A stretch of DNA of 64,000 bases from assembly GCA_028554645.1 (NCBI GenBank), contig JAQOOI010000070.1, forward strand, positions 1,488,001-1,552,000, in the 5' to 3' direction. The position numbers were made by a program, and so were the translations under genes. The notes beneath the pieces were generated by a model, which searched no databases, was not told the DNA's origin, and saw only the letters and a list, made by a program, of their open reading frames with translations. Shown in pieces: positions 34,390 through 47,105 of the stretch. Origin of the DNA: Omphalotus guepiniiformis (lineage: Eukaryota > Basidiomycota > Agaricomycetes > Agaricales > Omphalotaceae). Each line of letters opens with the position of its first letter. Position 1 is the first letter of the stretch.

Positions 34390-37300
34390 CGAGATAAAAG
34401 AGGAGCCTGCTCGTCGGTCCGCACAGCGAGCAAGCACGAATTGAGGATGGAGGAACAAACAGAAAGAAGGACAGAAAATCTTTGCCAACTGACTTACAAG
34501 GTAGCCCGCGGCAGTCTGTGTTACATAAAATAAATTTAAAACAGATCGATCTTGGATCTGCAGGAGAAAGCAGAATAATTTAGAGCAAAAAGTGAATTAT
34601 ATCACCTCAAACCAGGCAACAAATGTTGCGCGTTTTGACCAAGTGCCGTTATTTCTGGTATCGGCCCTATCTAGACTTTCTCACGCATCCTTCGGACATA
34701 ACCAGCGGAAATATCCTTTTTTGGAAACAAAAAGTCCACGCAGGCCAGCAAGCTCCCGGAGGCTCCTATAACTTTCTCTTCTTTCGGTGACTTTGGGGGT
34801 GATTTCTTCAGTAAAATTCCTTTCCAAGCTTTGTCCAATGTTGGAGCTCTCTAACATGTTGCAGCTCTCCCCTCTTCTCTGTGCGATCGGTCGTCCTTTG
34901 TCGTCTTTCCGCATTTTTGATTTGTATTTCTCTAAACGTGGTTGTATGACGACCGAGCTTCCGCTCTGTTACAGAGTGTTAGCTCAAATTTCATTCAAAC
35001 TTTGGAGCTTACAGCAGAGTCATGAGGGTCTCAGTACCTTTCAGTGTCGCACCTGGTTGCCTTTACCTCTGAAGATGCTGTAAACGAACAAGTCACCTAA
35101 CTACAGCAACCCAACCCTTCAAGCGTACACTAAACAGGTTCGGTGTCCGACAAACGGATTTTTTATTCCATTCCCTTTGCTGAATCGACAAGAGTTTTTC
35201 GTGACAAGGTTCAATCAAACGTCAGAGGTTCATTCCGCTCAACTGATCCATGATCGTCGCTGATATCTTGCGGGTGACTTCGCACTCAGCTCAAGTGCTT
35301 CACCTCCGGGTTCTCACCTCGGGTGGCCTCACCGGCTCAACGGGCCCACGTATCCCGGGAGGAATTTCATCTCGTGACGGGTCCTGGAGCGCTTGGCTTG
35401 TACGACAGCGGTACGACTCGCCTAGATTCCGTTTCTCCGGGCCAAGTCAGTCCAAGTCACCAATGGAAATTTCAACAAGTCGGAAGTCTAACTAGATTCA
35501 GAACCAAGATCCTATCGTTCTGATTTACCTATCTCGTCATCTCCCTACATCATTGGTTTACCGTTTCGGCTCTTTTCGGCCCCAGAAAAAGCCAGGCGCA
35601 GCGCTAATTATAACAAACGGCGTTATTTTCCGGGAAACCGGATGACTACCGGTATGCTTCACGGCCGGAATACCATATAAGGAAGGTATCTATACCGAGA
35701 TAACGCCGGTCCTAAGCTGGCTCTCTGAACATGGCCACAGCTTTCGCTGACTGCTCACTATCGCAGACTAGCGCGCAATCACTCACTCGTCGATACGTCT
35801 ACTGCATCTGCAGGCTGTTAGAAGCTGTTAGGAGAGCGCGTGGGCCGCCGGTTGCTCGCTCGCTTGACCATTGGCTCCCGAGATGATCGATGGTGACTGG
35901 TCTAGTTCGGAAACATTCGCCTTGAAGGAGTTGTACCATGCGTTACCATATACATGCGACCTTGTAAGTTGTACCACAGTCGGCAAGTCCATGATGATCC
36001 CGGTTGATCCATCGATTTTTTTTTCGGTCTTCGCGAGATCGGCCTTATGGAGTCAGCTCCTCCTCCGATGGTGAGTCTTCCCTTGAAAGCCAGCCTCTCT
36101 GTCTTCGTCGAGCCGACGACCAGATGACGAAGAACATGTCACGGATCCGGGCATATAAACAGTAAGTACAAGCTTTTGACGGACAGAAACAATGATTCGC
36201 AGGCCAGACTCAAACGTCGCTACACCGTATCCACTAGATCTTCATGGTGTATGTAGATCTTCAACGTGTATGTCAAATCCTTCAAGGCTTCAAAGATGTA
36301 CAACAGATTTCGGGATTTCGGACAATCGGTACGATCTGGGTCCAGCCCCTCGAGTTATGTAGCAGTTGTAGGTATTCTCCATTCCACACTTCCATAGTTT
36401 TCCCCATTATGACCTCCCCCTCTGTATCCTTATTACAGGTCTGCCCCATGGCCAGTACATACCCATACAAAAACTGTCGAGTTTTCCTATACTTACCAGC
36501 ATCCCCGCAGCTCATCCCCCCCGTTGGCAAGCTATTTCGCGTACCATACAACATATATATTCAGCTTTCTCCAAGTGGGTTCGTATGTCTGACGACAACT
36601 TACAAGTAGAAAGCTGAAACACCCAGATGTTTTCAGCTTGACTGTGCACGCGATTTTCTTCCAATTGATAGTTAGGCCAAAGAGATGCTCGGACCCGGAT
36701 AAGGACTCGGATTTGGCCTAGCAAGTACGCTGCCAGTGATACATATGCAATACATATGTTACTCATTGCTTATCTTCCTATATTTTCTCGGCTGCTTACA
36801 GGAGGCTACCATACATACCATGCGCCTTTTTAGTTCGTGCCCTCTTCACCTTCTTCACTGAACTATAGACGATCTCTGTATGTAGCCAGCCACCTGCCAA
36901 GCCTCGGAAGCAGAAACACACCAAGGGACTTCAGGCGGGTAGAGCGTTAACAGGACGCACTGGCAGAACTTGGAGAATATCTACTCAAAGTTTACATGAA
37001 ACAAAACAGTACTCAAACGGTAGACCAGGCAAACCAAGACCAAGGCATTTCCGTTGATCTCGGTCACACATGGGCGATCCATGGAAGGTTGGATATCCCC
37101 GGAGAGCATAATACTAAATGTAGGAAGAAAAGGAAAATCCGAATACTTATCTAGTCTGATTCAAACTTTCAAAGACCATATGGCATTTTCCCGACGTACG
37201 GACCCGTCCGACCAGAGTCGGACAACAATCGCTCGACAGTGCACGTCTTTCATGATCATGATATCGTTCGGAATGCACCATATTTATTTGAATTATCCTA

Positions 37301-37720
37301 AAGCATGGACGACCTACTGAAGACGGGCGCGCTACAACAGGAACAGACAAACATGAACATGAACATTCACAGAGAGAGAGAGGTAGAGATATAGACAGAC
37401 AGACAGAGGAAGAAATTTAAAAGAAATCCTCCGCAAAAAAAAAGGTACGATGAAATAGCAACAGTATTCGGCATGATAGCACTGGGGGAGATAAAAGGCT
37501 TAAAAAATTATACCGTATCAATCATATCATATTTACAAGTCAGAAGGCAAGTTAGGTTCAAAAGAACTAAAACTCAAAACAAGACAAACATTTCACTTGT
37601 ACTTGCAAAGAAACAAATAGAAAACCAACAGGTAAGGAAAACAATTGCAGGAGAAAATTAAAATAAAATAGAGGAAGACACTGCCACTAAGTGCACATCC
37701 GTAGACCCCATGTCTAAATG
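34390..37720. other. Long intergenic region between two divergently placed 5'/3' ends
   Basis: 3.3 kb upstream of the Zn2Cys6 regulator and downstream of the Sds3-like gene (both on -). I see no supported gene. It includes pyrimidine-rich stretches near 34560-34960, a patch with CCGG-type palindromes at about 35620-35720, and AGAC/GA microsatellites at 37370-37410. A long 5' region is common for fungal regulators. Confidence 0.5.
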
Positions 37721-40700
37721 CTATAAACGACCATCCACCATCTGGGGTATATTCATTTTCGGAGGAGGCCCACCACCACCACTCGTCGTAGGCGGGCTCA
37801 AAATCCTCCCAGCAAGCGGAGGACCAGATGATGGTGGTGCTGGAAGAGACATACCACCACCAGAGGTCCTAGAAGCTCTTGGTGACAGTGGCCGCGTACC
37901 ATTCTTCGTAATCCCATCCATCGGACCAGGAAGAATGCCAGATGGAGGAGAGTGAGGGTTGAGAGAGATTGCTTTGCCCAAAGGCATCGAGTTGCTAGGA
38001 GGTGGTGATACCGTACGGAGAATTTTTTGATTATGAGATGGTGCGATTGGCGGTGTTGATTGCTCACGATGTCGGGAACGTGATCGTCGCCTAGTTGATC
38101 CTGACATGGACGGGCTAGCAGGACGAGGTGGGAGTGTTCGTTGACGTGGTGGGGACAACGTTACTGGAGGTAATCCCGAGGCTGAGATAGTTGAAGGGCC
38201 AGGCAAGGAAGGTCCGTTCCTTGATCCGAGATGGTTGTGATTAGATGTCGAGCCATATCGGTGTCCAGGAGAGTCATGTGGAGCTAAAGAGCCAAAACCA
38301 GTTACTCAGTGAACACGCAAGTTATGGTAGAAAACAGAACTGACTGGGTCTATAAGGATCATCACGATCAATTGCATTCCAAGAAGCTGGTCGTGGGGAC
38401 GAGGAAGCAGACGTGCCGTTTGTTTGAGCCTGTGGGGCATTCAGTGCAAACGGCATCGCATTCCTATCACGTTCGCGTTCCCGATCTCTATCGTCCATCG
38501 TCATCAACGGCGGTCTTGAGGGTGGTCGACTGCTTCCCAACTTAGATTGAGTCCTACCATCGCGTTCACGGTAATCCCCTCCTGGCATATCATCTGCTTT
38601 CCAATGGGAGGACGAGGAGGAGGGAATCGGCCCTTTAGAGGAAAGGTTAATCACCTCCGTCGGATGGTGATGAACAGATGGAGGACCCGGCGCTCGTCCG
38701 TTCTCCACATACTCGTTCCGCGAGATGCGAGGACTTAGAGATGGTCCTGAAGGATGCGGTGGTGAGTTGGATGATGGCACACCATGACTTGATGTAGGTT
38801 GTGCATGATGATGATGGAGAACATGATGATGGTGAGGTTTCAAATGGTGATGGTGAGGTGCTTGGAGGTGAGCAAGCCCTCCAGCAGACGAAGGTCGGGG
38901 CGGTTCTATCGTCCTCGCATGTCGGTGTTGTTGGTGCTGTAATTGCTGCTCCCTTTCCCTCTCTCTTAGAATCCTTTCCCTTTCCCTCTCCCTCTCCCTT
39001 TCTCTGTCTCTTTCCCTTTCTCTGTCTCTTTCCCTTTCTCTGTCTCTTTCCCTTTCTCTGTCTCTTTCCCTTTCCCTTTCCCTTTCCCTTTCTCTTTCCC
39101 TTTCCCTGTCTCTGTCCCTGTCCCTGTCCCTATCCCTGTCTCTTTCTCTTTCCCTTTCTCTGTCCTTCTCTTCATCCTCCCAGCGAGGCCCGAAACCTCC
39201 CATGCCCATGCCAGAGCCCATCCACTGACCGTTGCCCTTCAACGCGGGTATCGATGATCCAGCACCACTCGGTCCTACAGCAGGACCCGCAGGAGACATT
39301 GACCTTCGATGTTGACTTGGTCCAAAATATTGAGAAGGAGCAACCTGTCTATGTTGCTGCTGCGAAGGCGGCATATCCTGCTCACGTTCAATGGGAGCAG
39401 CGAACGGAGACATCGGTGGTCCTGAAAGCGGATGCTGATGATGTATAGAACGACTACTCCCAGGTCCAGCCCGATCAGGTCCCGCGCCCAAGGGGCCGCC
39501 AGAAGACGATGGTCGAAGGCCCGAACTCGATCCTGGGCGTCCTGCATTATTGTAGGGGGGGTAAACCTGTTGCGACGATGAATTAGAAGATTGAATGATC
39601 GCATACGACGACGACGCTGAGGATTGCATAGGTGGGGGAATAGGACCCGGATTTAGAGGGCCTGACAAAGACTGAGGCTGAGTTCCAGATGGTATTCTCC
39701 CACTTCCGCCGAAAGACGGAGGGAAGGTGTCAGTCATTGGCGGTCCCCCACCAGGTCCAAACTGGTGATCGTATCCCATAGCAGAGCCAGACGGAGGAGG
39801 AGGAGGAGGAGGAGGAAGTAAACCGGAGGACGAGCTCAGTGCTATCCTTCTTCCTTGTCCATGTCCATGACCTAGAGACGAACCCTGATGCGTAGGCATT
39901 TGGTGGCCGTGAGGTCCATGCCCATGCGAGCCGTGGCTTTGTCCGTACCCAGGCCCAGCACCATTTAAGGGATTATTATCATAGACAGTGGCAGCAACTG
40001 GTCGCCTGAAGGACATCAAGTATTCGAGATCTGTTTGAACGTCTGCCGGCGGTAACGTTGCAAGCTCGGGATATGCGAGTAGTGGGGAGGGCCCGATGGC
40101 GTCAGAGATACCATTCACGCCATTAGCACGCTTCCCGGAATGGTGAGACTTGCGATCCTTTTGGAATTGCTGATTGGTACCAAAGGGAAAAGAGTCAACA
40201 ACTTGACGGAGAGTAGGTGGAACTACCAGAAGGTCATTGACATTGAGCATTGCTGGGATTCGACGAACTAAATAGCATATGATTAGCATTAGCATTGAGA
40301 AGCGAATATCCTACATTACCAGGTTGTGGCCTTTCTATGGCTCGTCTATCTCTTTCCAACCTACGTCTCTTACGATTATTTTCAGCGATCATTTCTGTCT
40401 GAAGATCATCCCTTGCCAACTTCCACAAGATCAGCAATTCGCCACAAAAGCATCAAAGAAACAAGGTAAGTAATGTTTACCTTCCACCAACTCCAAATGG
40501 CATCTTCATCAAGCACCCTTCTCTTGGTTATATTTGCAACTTCGAAGGAACGCTTGCGTGTCGCGAGCTCTAAACGTTTGTCTTTGCGTTGAGACAGTTC
40601 CGTGTGTAAATGGATCATCTCAGGATGGTTACCTGATATAGACATAATCGTCATAAAGAGGCAAAGTAAATGTAGAGATTCGTTTAACTTACCCTCAGAT

Positions 40701-42706
40701 ACCAACCCTTCCTCCCAAGCTAACTCCTCCATCTTTTCCACGTACACCTTCTCCCTTAGCAGCGCAAACTTAAGCTCAATTGTCGCGAGTACCTCAAGAG
40801 CCTCTACCCTGTGAGCCGGTTGTAAATCAGACTCTTCCTCCTCTTCGAGATCTTCTTCCATATCAGAGCGATCCTCATCCTCTTTCTCGGCATTTTCTTT
40901 TTCATCTGCATCTTCCTTCTCTTCATCAACATCGTCCTTCTCCTCATCCGCATCCTCTTTATCTTCTTCCTCGATATCCGCGTCTACATCCGAAGCATCT
41001 GATGCCTGTTCCGGTTCAAGCTCAACTTCAGGATCGATATCTGATTTTTCAGACCCGTCGCCTTCCTCAAGTTCAGCTTCTACGTCAGGCTCATCGGCGT
41101 CAGGCTCTCCCTCCGGCTCTGCAGTGTCAGCCTCGGGTTCAGCCCCGTCCTCTAAAGCTTCCTCGCTACCAGCCAGCGGTTTGGCTACAAGAGAGACTTT
41201 CGCTGAATCGACATCAATATCCATATCAGCCCCAGCCTCGGCTTCTACGTCGACCTCAACGTCAACGTCGTCTGTGGACTTGGACACGATAACAGCATCG
41301 ACATCTAAATGCGGATCGGGAATCTCGATCCGCATGCCCTTTCCTCTCCCTCTTCCTCTTCCTCTTCCTCTGCCTCTATTCCAGCCTCTGGATGATCTAG
41401 ACTTGGCCGTAGTAGTAGATGTGGAATTAGGTGACTTTGCTGCGGTAGGAGATTTGACGGTGGTGGGTGATTTTAACGGGGGAGATTCGGGAGACGTAGT
41501 GTGAGAGTTGGTATTGGATGTAGTAGATGTTTTGGCTGTAAATGACTTGCTGGACGCGTCGACTTTGAGTTGTGGCTTCAACTTGGACCTGGATTTTGAA
41601 ACGGGTGCTTCTTCACCCTCAGGCTTGCCATCGTTCTCATCCTCCAAGTCAATATGTTCATCAACATCCGTATCGTCTGCTTCCTCGTCGTCAGGCGTTG
41701 GTTTCGACATTCCGGAAGGTCTATAAGGCCATGCGGGTAATCGTTTTTGTGATATAGTACGCGGGGGAGGTGTAGAGCTCTCTGAAGTATCATCCCGATC
41801 CTCTTCGCCACCTTCATCAATAGCAAGTTTCGATTTCGCGCGCAGTGACGCTACAGAAGTCAAGTGTCTCGACTTAAGCGACCGTTTTAGCGTGGAGGGT
41901 AGAGGTTTAGATATGGCAGAGTCAGGAGATGCCTCGCGCGAGGAAGTGTCCAAGGGTTCCCGATCAGCCATGTCTCCCAGTTTCATACTGGAAGACGCAG
42001 CAGCTTTGAGTGGCGCGATTGTTTCTGGATCGGGACCAGTCATATCAATATCTCCGTCCTCATCAACCTTTCCCAATTGTCGTCCAGAGCCGCTCTCTGA
42101 GACTGCGGCGTCCTCGTCTTCCTCAGACTCGACGACCTGCGGCTCATCCTCGTCGGTCTCATCGTCATCAGCATTTGCTTCATTTATTGTCTTTGCTGCC
42201 AATCTAGATGCCCTTGGCGACATAGCAGCATCGACAGCAGCAGAAGTGAGAACGTCCAATGGATTTGGGACTGAAGTGGGACTGGGGGCGTTGTCAGAGA
42301 GTTGCTCGGGTGCTTCAACAGCATCCTCGTCGACATCATTGCTTCCTGCGCCATCATCTTCGTGGATGCCAGCCCAGCCCCACATCGGTGCAGGTACTAT
42401 GCTGCTGCGTTTACGCCTTCCACCCCGACGCAAGCCACCTCTCGAGCCTGAGGCTGTCCCTCTCCTCTTTCCCGGCGAGAGCCCAGAACTCCTAGAAGAC
42501 CCTAAAAAGTCTGTTCTTCCTCTCTTCTGCGTCTGATTTTCCTCCTGCTCTTCTTCAGTGAGCTCTGATAATTCTGAATCGGTATCGAGCCCTGCTGCTG
42601 CTGGTTCAGCATGTTTCTTCGAGCCCTCTGCTCGAGATTCTGGGGGTGGCGACGGAGACGGCGATGGAGAAGACAAAGATTCGAGTGAGTTTGTTGAGCC
42701 CGGCAT
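37721..42706 (-). CDS. Sds3/Dep1-like protein of the Rpd3L/Sin3 histone deacetylase complex
   Basis: Sds3-like proteins are scaffolds of the Sin3-HDAC corepressor. My exons on - are 42706-40693, 40632-40481, 40419-40320, 40267-38345 and 38283-37721, summing to 1583 codons plus stop, much longer than yeast Sds3. The N-terminal third is acidic (DEDE runs, many D/E/V repeats around 41000-42500). The Sds3 domain lies at about 40800-40500: HRVEALEVLATIELKFALLR, VYVEKMEELAWEEGLVSEG, NHPEMIHLHTELSQRKDKR. A conserved LNVNDLLVVPPTLRQVV piece follows, then a long proline, serine, histidine and RE/RD-rich tail. The ATG at 42706 was preferred over the GTG three codons upstream. Three 5' fragments of it are scattered nearby (17985, 46360, 47106). 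Confidence 0.87.
38960..39175 (-). repeat. Arg-Glu/Arg-Asp codon repeat inside the Sds3-like gene
   Basis: An almost pure 6-bp/12-bp repeat (AGGGAA, AGAGAA and relatives on the coding strand) encodes about 70 residues of alternating RE and RD. On the + strand it appears as CTCTTTCCCTTTC repeats. The coding frame is kept. Such tracts form charged, extended or helical linkers and are prone to length change. Confidence 0.9.
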
Positions 42707-43580
42707 TGGGGGCACCCTCGCGCCGTCCGTCGATGGTCGATGACAACAAAGAGGGACTCTTCTGGTGTTGGCTCGTGCGCGAGAAAGTATTGAGATCTTC
42801 CGTGTGCGTCCCTTGTCTTATCTTATCTATTTCCTTTTTCGTCAATCTTTATTCGAGCCCTTCCACCTCGCCTAATTCTTCTTTTCATGATACTTGTCCG
42901 ACGACAACTTTCGATTGGGCACCAATGAACATGAAGTGAGCTGCTTGAGGGCTCAAGACACTCTTTGCAGTCTAGTAATCATGAAGGTCCTGATTTTCTT
43001 TCTCTCATACAACATCAGTTTTGGTGGTTCGACAAGCTATAGACTAGAAGCAGGTACCGTAAGTGTTCATCATAAACTCTATCGCCGTATTTCTTTTCTA
43101 ACTGAAAAAATCGTCGGGGCTAGTCAGTACATAATGTTTAGGTTGCATTTCCCTTCCTGCGCCGGGAGACTGTGATATAGGTTCATTCTCGAGTTCATTC
43201 TCATCGAGAAGATGTGCTGAAAAACAGGCGATTTATTGGCAAATTTAATTTGTTCGACGACTTCGCTCTCCAATTTTTTTTTCAGTCCTCTTACCCAAAA
43301 CGTCTAACGGATGCACGAAAAACCTATTCTTTATGTTGGCATCTCTGTGGAGACGCCTCCATTTAAATGGGCTAGATTGTCTTCAGTGCCGTTGGTGTTC
43401 ATTCCGTTGCATGAACAATGCAAAATATTTCTTGCATTTGATTTTGTCATGCTCAGGACGGCCCTGGCTCGCAAATTCTGAAGGGAATCAGGTGACCTCA
43501 GAATGGCGAGAAAATATCATTATTAATTCAGAAACTGAACTTGACAAACTTCGACTGCTTACTATCTTTACGCACAACCT
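42707..43580. other. 5' flank of the Sds3-like gene
   Basis: Contains the promoter of the Sds3-like gene (42707-42900, copied in part at 47600-47680) and then AT-rich sequence without a supported gene up to the hydrophobin duplicon. Confidence 0.5.
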
Positions 43581-44035
43581 GTTTCAGCGGCTCTCGCACC
43601 TGTAGCGAAATGCCTTTTGAAGAGATTTTGTTGAACGATGTGGAAAGAAGGTCAGTAATTCTCTCATACACGAATCCTCAAATGCTCATATCCCGATTCT
43701 GAATATAGATACCTGCTATCGCGTATGGGACCGGCTCCAAGTTCAACTGGACAAACGTGACGGACTACAACGAGCAGGCTCTTGAAAGCGGGTTTTGTCA
43801 TCTCGGATTTGTGTCCGAGTTCCCCTCTTTTCTCTATTTTTGGACACTTCAACGTACTATGCCTAGGCTATGAGATGGAAGAATTCGTCGGGATGGCCAT
43901 CCGCGAGAACGGTTTAGCGCGCTCCGAACTGTTTATAACCACAAAGTATTCCAGACCGGGCTCAACCACTCAAGAGAGTTTTGAAGATGTGATGAAGGTA
44001 ACCGACTCTCATTCTAGTCTTCAACTGTATTGAGC
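43580..44035 (+). pseudogene. Aldo/keto reductase fragment 2
   Basis: N-terminal part of an aldo/keto reductase. AIAYGTGSKFNWTNVTDY near 43715-43765 and LESGFCHL are followed by a break, then YEMEEFVGMAIRENGLARSE and LFITTKYSRPGSTTQESF at 43860-43990, ending at 44031. The catalytic core after this is missing. It mirrors fragment 1 at 20985-21410 on the opposite strand but is less damaged. Confidence 0.78.
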
Positions 44036-44262
44036 CAAGCAGGTCTGACATGAGGCTACTTTCAGATACGGTTAACTGATGCACTGGTAAGCAGTTTACT
44101 TGTACTCTGATCATCAACTCTGATGTGAAAGATATCATGATAATTTCGTTGGACATTAACTGATCATAAGGTCTTGATCTGTCTATGCACTCCTAATGCC
44201 ATCCATCCAGCCAGAGAGAACCCAAAGTCATCTATTACAGAACGCTCCGTGCACATTGCGAC

Positions 44263-44695
44263 CTAGAGACTGACATTGACGCAGCCAAGGGCGACGACAC
44301 CGTCTAGTCACGAACGAGGTCAGTAACTTGTCGGATATTGGTATAACCCAAATGCTCACTGAAAGAGTTATTTTCGCAGCAAACAGGAGACGCAGAGCTA
44401 CATACAACTCAAATCAGCACCTGACGAATGAAGAGATAGATATCCAGTATCAAGGTAGTTCTCACCAGGCGCTTCCTCCACCGCTGAGGACAGAGACTGG
44501 CGAGCAGCCGATCCCGACTTGACCAGTGACACTCTCAACAGCGACACCAACTTTGCTGAGCAGTGCCATGGCTTCCTTGCTATGAGCATCCTGCACGCTG
44601 TTGCAGCAAGTCATAGAGCCGGTGTTGCAGTCGCCACCGTGACTAGCAGCGACGAGGGTAGCGAGGGCAGAAAGGACGAAGAGTTTGAATTGCAT
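44263..44695 (-). CDS. Class I hydrophobin B2
   Basis: Three exons in the same places as the other copies, starting at ATG 44695 and ending NVSL-stop at 44263, 102 residues. Eight cysteines in the class I order. The segment before intron 1 reads GIGCSPVSVLSGGGSA, the B type. It is the 3' partner of A2, which lies upstream on the same strand. The TATA-like word is weaker than in B1. Confidence 0.94.
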
Positions 44696-45345
44696 GTTTG
44701 TTCGAGTAGAAGCAAGTCAGGTGAAGGTGAATACTTTGTGAGGCTTCGAGTGTGCGGTCGACTGATGAGGGAGAGAAGGTAACATGCGAGCCCTTCTTAT
44801 AGGGCAAGCTTGTCGACGGCGAACTTGGCACTCAGTACTCACCGAGAACGGGGAACGGCGAAGTGGTAGCCACGGCGTTATGGTGTGGTACGCTTAGAGG
44901 TCGTTGCACGAGTCGAAGTAATCGGCGAAGATACATTGAGCAAGTACCGTACATAATTCAGGGTAACAACAATCTTGGTCAGAGTCCTCGACGTGTCTAT
45001 GAGTACTGCGCCACACTTGAACGCGCGTCAGGCCACATGTCTCTTTTGCAAGTTCATTCTCATTCTCAACCACGCGGTCGAAGTATCGAAGCGAAGCAGA
45101 GTCAGTCGCCCTATATCGTATAATGTTGGCATCCGGTTGGCACTCGGTTGGCACCTTAGAGAATTAGAAGCGTATTGAATATGCAAATTTTGTTCGTAAA
45201 GACATTATCAGGTAAATATAAATCGATCGCGACTCTCTATCCATTTGTCGGTACCAGTTAATAACGTAACATTTCGCTGAAGGTGCTCGTAACGATCGAG
45301 ACTGGTTATAACTAGCCATCAAGCGAGCTACAAGTGTTGAACAAT

Positions 45346-45784
45346 TCAGAGGTTGACGTTGACACAACCAAGAGCAATGACGCCGTCTAAAAACGAGGCC
45401 AGTCAGTAAGACATCCTAGACAAATACTATGGGCCAAAGAAAAAATGGTCTTTATGCTTACTGAAGGAGTTGTTCTCGCAGCAAACAGGGGAAGCAGAGC
45501 TACAAAAAGGTTTATCAGTAATGAAGGAGGCCAGGATACTGGGAGCAGACTTACCATGAGCTACCTCCAGCACTGAGAACAGAGATGGGGGAGCAGTTGA
45601 TCCCGACTTGACCGGTGACACTCTCAACAGCAACACCAACTTTGCTGAGCAATGCCATGGCTTCCTTGCTGTGAGCATCCTGCACGCTGTTGCAGCAAGT
45701 CATAGAGCCAGTGTTGCAATCACCACCGTGACTAGCAGCGACGAGGGTAGCAAAGGCAGAAAGGACAAAGAGTTTGAATTGCAT
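45346..45784 (-). CDS. Class I hydrophobin A2
   Basis: ATG 45784, stop at 45346, three exons, signal peptide with one change against A1 (SAFATLVAAS), mature part GINCSPISVLSAGGSS as in A1 and A3, last exon ending NVNL. All eight cysteines are present. A TATATA box lies about 105 bp upstream at about 45889. Confidence 0.95.
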
Positions 45785-46359
45785 GTCTGAATCGAGATTG
45801 AGTACTGAGTACTGAGTATTAGAACTTCCGAGAGATGGTAGGAGACTTGTGGTGTCGAGTGATGGATTTGAGGCGAAATGAGGAGGCTTATATAGGATCG
45901 TCAGTCTCGGCTCAACCACTCATTTGGTTGACGGAGAAGTTGAGACAGAAGAAATTGTGACGTGTAGGGTTAGGTAGGGCTTTCATTGTCGGGTAAGGTG
46001 ATTCGTGAAAGGCCAAGCGTCGGGGAATGCGACAAAGCCTAAACGTGACGTCCTCCGTCGCGTGTCTTTATGGGGCCACATGCAGGAAGTGATTTCAAGC
46101 ATTTGGTGTTCAATGTGCACTGATCTCGTACTGCTTAGCAGGCTCGACCAACAGGTATATTTGATGACATGTTCATGTCACGAAAGGCTAATTGCCACGA
46201 AGTATAGATAATCAGGCTCCGGGGGATTTATTCGAATCGACGGCGAACTGATCCAGCTGAATCCATTTCGCGAAGACGAAGCTGATTTCGGTTAAGCTTA
46301 GGCGCAACTTGAAAGTCATACAACGGAAGGCGAATTGAGCTCTTGAACATGAATTCAGC

Positions 46360-46680
46360 GAGTACGAGCGGATCTGTTCCTTTGAGATACCCGAAGCCTT
46401 GAGTGGCGAGATTGTTTCTGGATTGGGATCAGTCGTATCAATATCTCCATCCTCATCAACCTTTCCCAATTGTCGTCCGGATCCGGTCTCTGAGACTGCA
46501 GCGTCCTCGTCTTCCTCAGACTCGATGACCGGCTGTTCATCCTCGTCATCCTCGTCAGTCTTGTCATCAACAGGATTTGTTTCAGTTATTGGCATTGCTG
46601 TCAAAATAGATGACCTTGGCGAAGGGTATAGCAGCATCAATGGTGGCAGACGTAAGGACCTTCAATGGATTCGGGACTGA
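46360..46680 (-). pseudogene. Sds3-like gene fragment (middle acidic part)
   Basis: On the - strand it reads DDEDEQPVIESEEDEDAAVS, ETGSGRQLGKVDEDGDID and PNPETISPLKAS, matching the acidic part of the Sds3-like gene. The frame is broken upstream (near 46620) and downstream. It continues the duplicon that carries hydrophobins A2/B2. Confidence 0.8.
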
Positions 46681-46779
46681 AGCGCGTTGTCAGAGAGTCG
46701 CTCAGGTGCTTCAACAGCATCCTCGTCGACATCACTGCTTCCTACACCATCATCTTCGTGCCACGAGATTGTGCGGGAG

Positions 46780-47105
46780 TGAAACGTGGGGGGATATCGC
46801 GAGTTCCGTGCGTAGGCTCAGTGAGCAAGCCTTGCCCAGGAATCTAATAAAATGTCAACTGATCTTTTCCCTCGCATAAGTGATGGTTAGAAAACCTTAC
46901 CTCTCGCTCGCAGACCCACAGCGAAATTCGCTATCAAAGCCCTGAAAGAGCATCCGTCAGACTAACAACAAAGAGATTGTTGGTGCGTGAGCTCTACCTT
47001 TTTCTCTGCTGCATTAAGTACAGCAATGCGAGTGAGAGCCGTGCCCCAGCTTCCACTTGAGGTTCATAGAGATTAAACTCAGTAAACCCCATAGCAGCAG
47101 CAGCT
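46780..47105 (-). other. Unrecognised coding-like fragment
   Basis: On the - strand an open stretch reads AAAAMGFTEFNLYEPQVEAG then ARLSLALLYLMQQRK, followed by an intron-like segment and ALIANFAVGLRAR in some frame. It is not part of the Sds3-like gene that flanks it. It may be a piece of another gene picked up during the rearrangements. I do not recognise it. Confidence 0.3.

Larger units (their letters stand above)
43580..46390 (-). repeat. Hydrophobin-pair duplicon, copy 2 (inverted)
   Basis: Inverted match to 18620-21410: aldo/keto reductase fragment, hydrophobin B2, hydrophobin A2 and the flank that precedes A1. It joins an Sds3-like fragment (46360-46680), as copy 1 does. Confidence 0.8.

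Noticed and set aside
38801..39448. Long + strand open frame opposite the Sds3-like gene
   Set aside because: It is the antisense of low-complexity RE/RD and histidine-rich codons (reads FPFLCLFPF repeats), hence an artefact.
41892..42536. 214-codon + strand frame antisense to the Sds3-like N-terminus
   Set aside because: Serine-rich antisense of acidic codons. The - strand frame continues over 2 kb and has the homologous fragments.
43782..44033. A complete small protein gene in the aldo/keto reductase fragment
   Set aside because: It corresponds only to an internal piece of the N-terminal half, and the frame ends at a duplication border.
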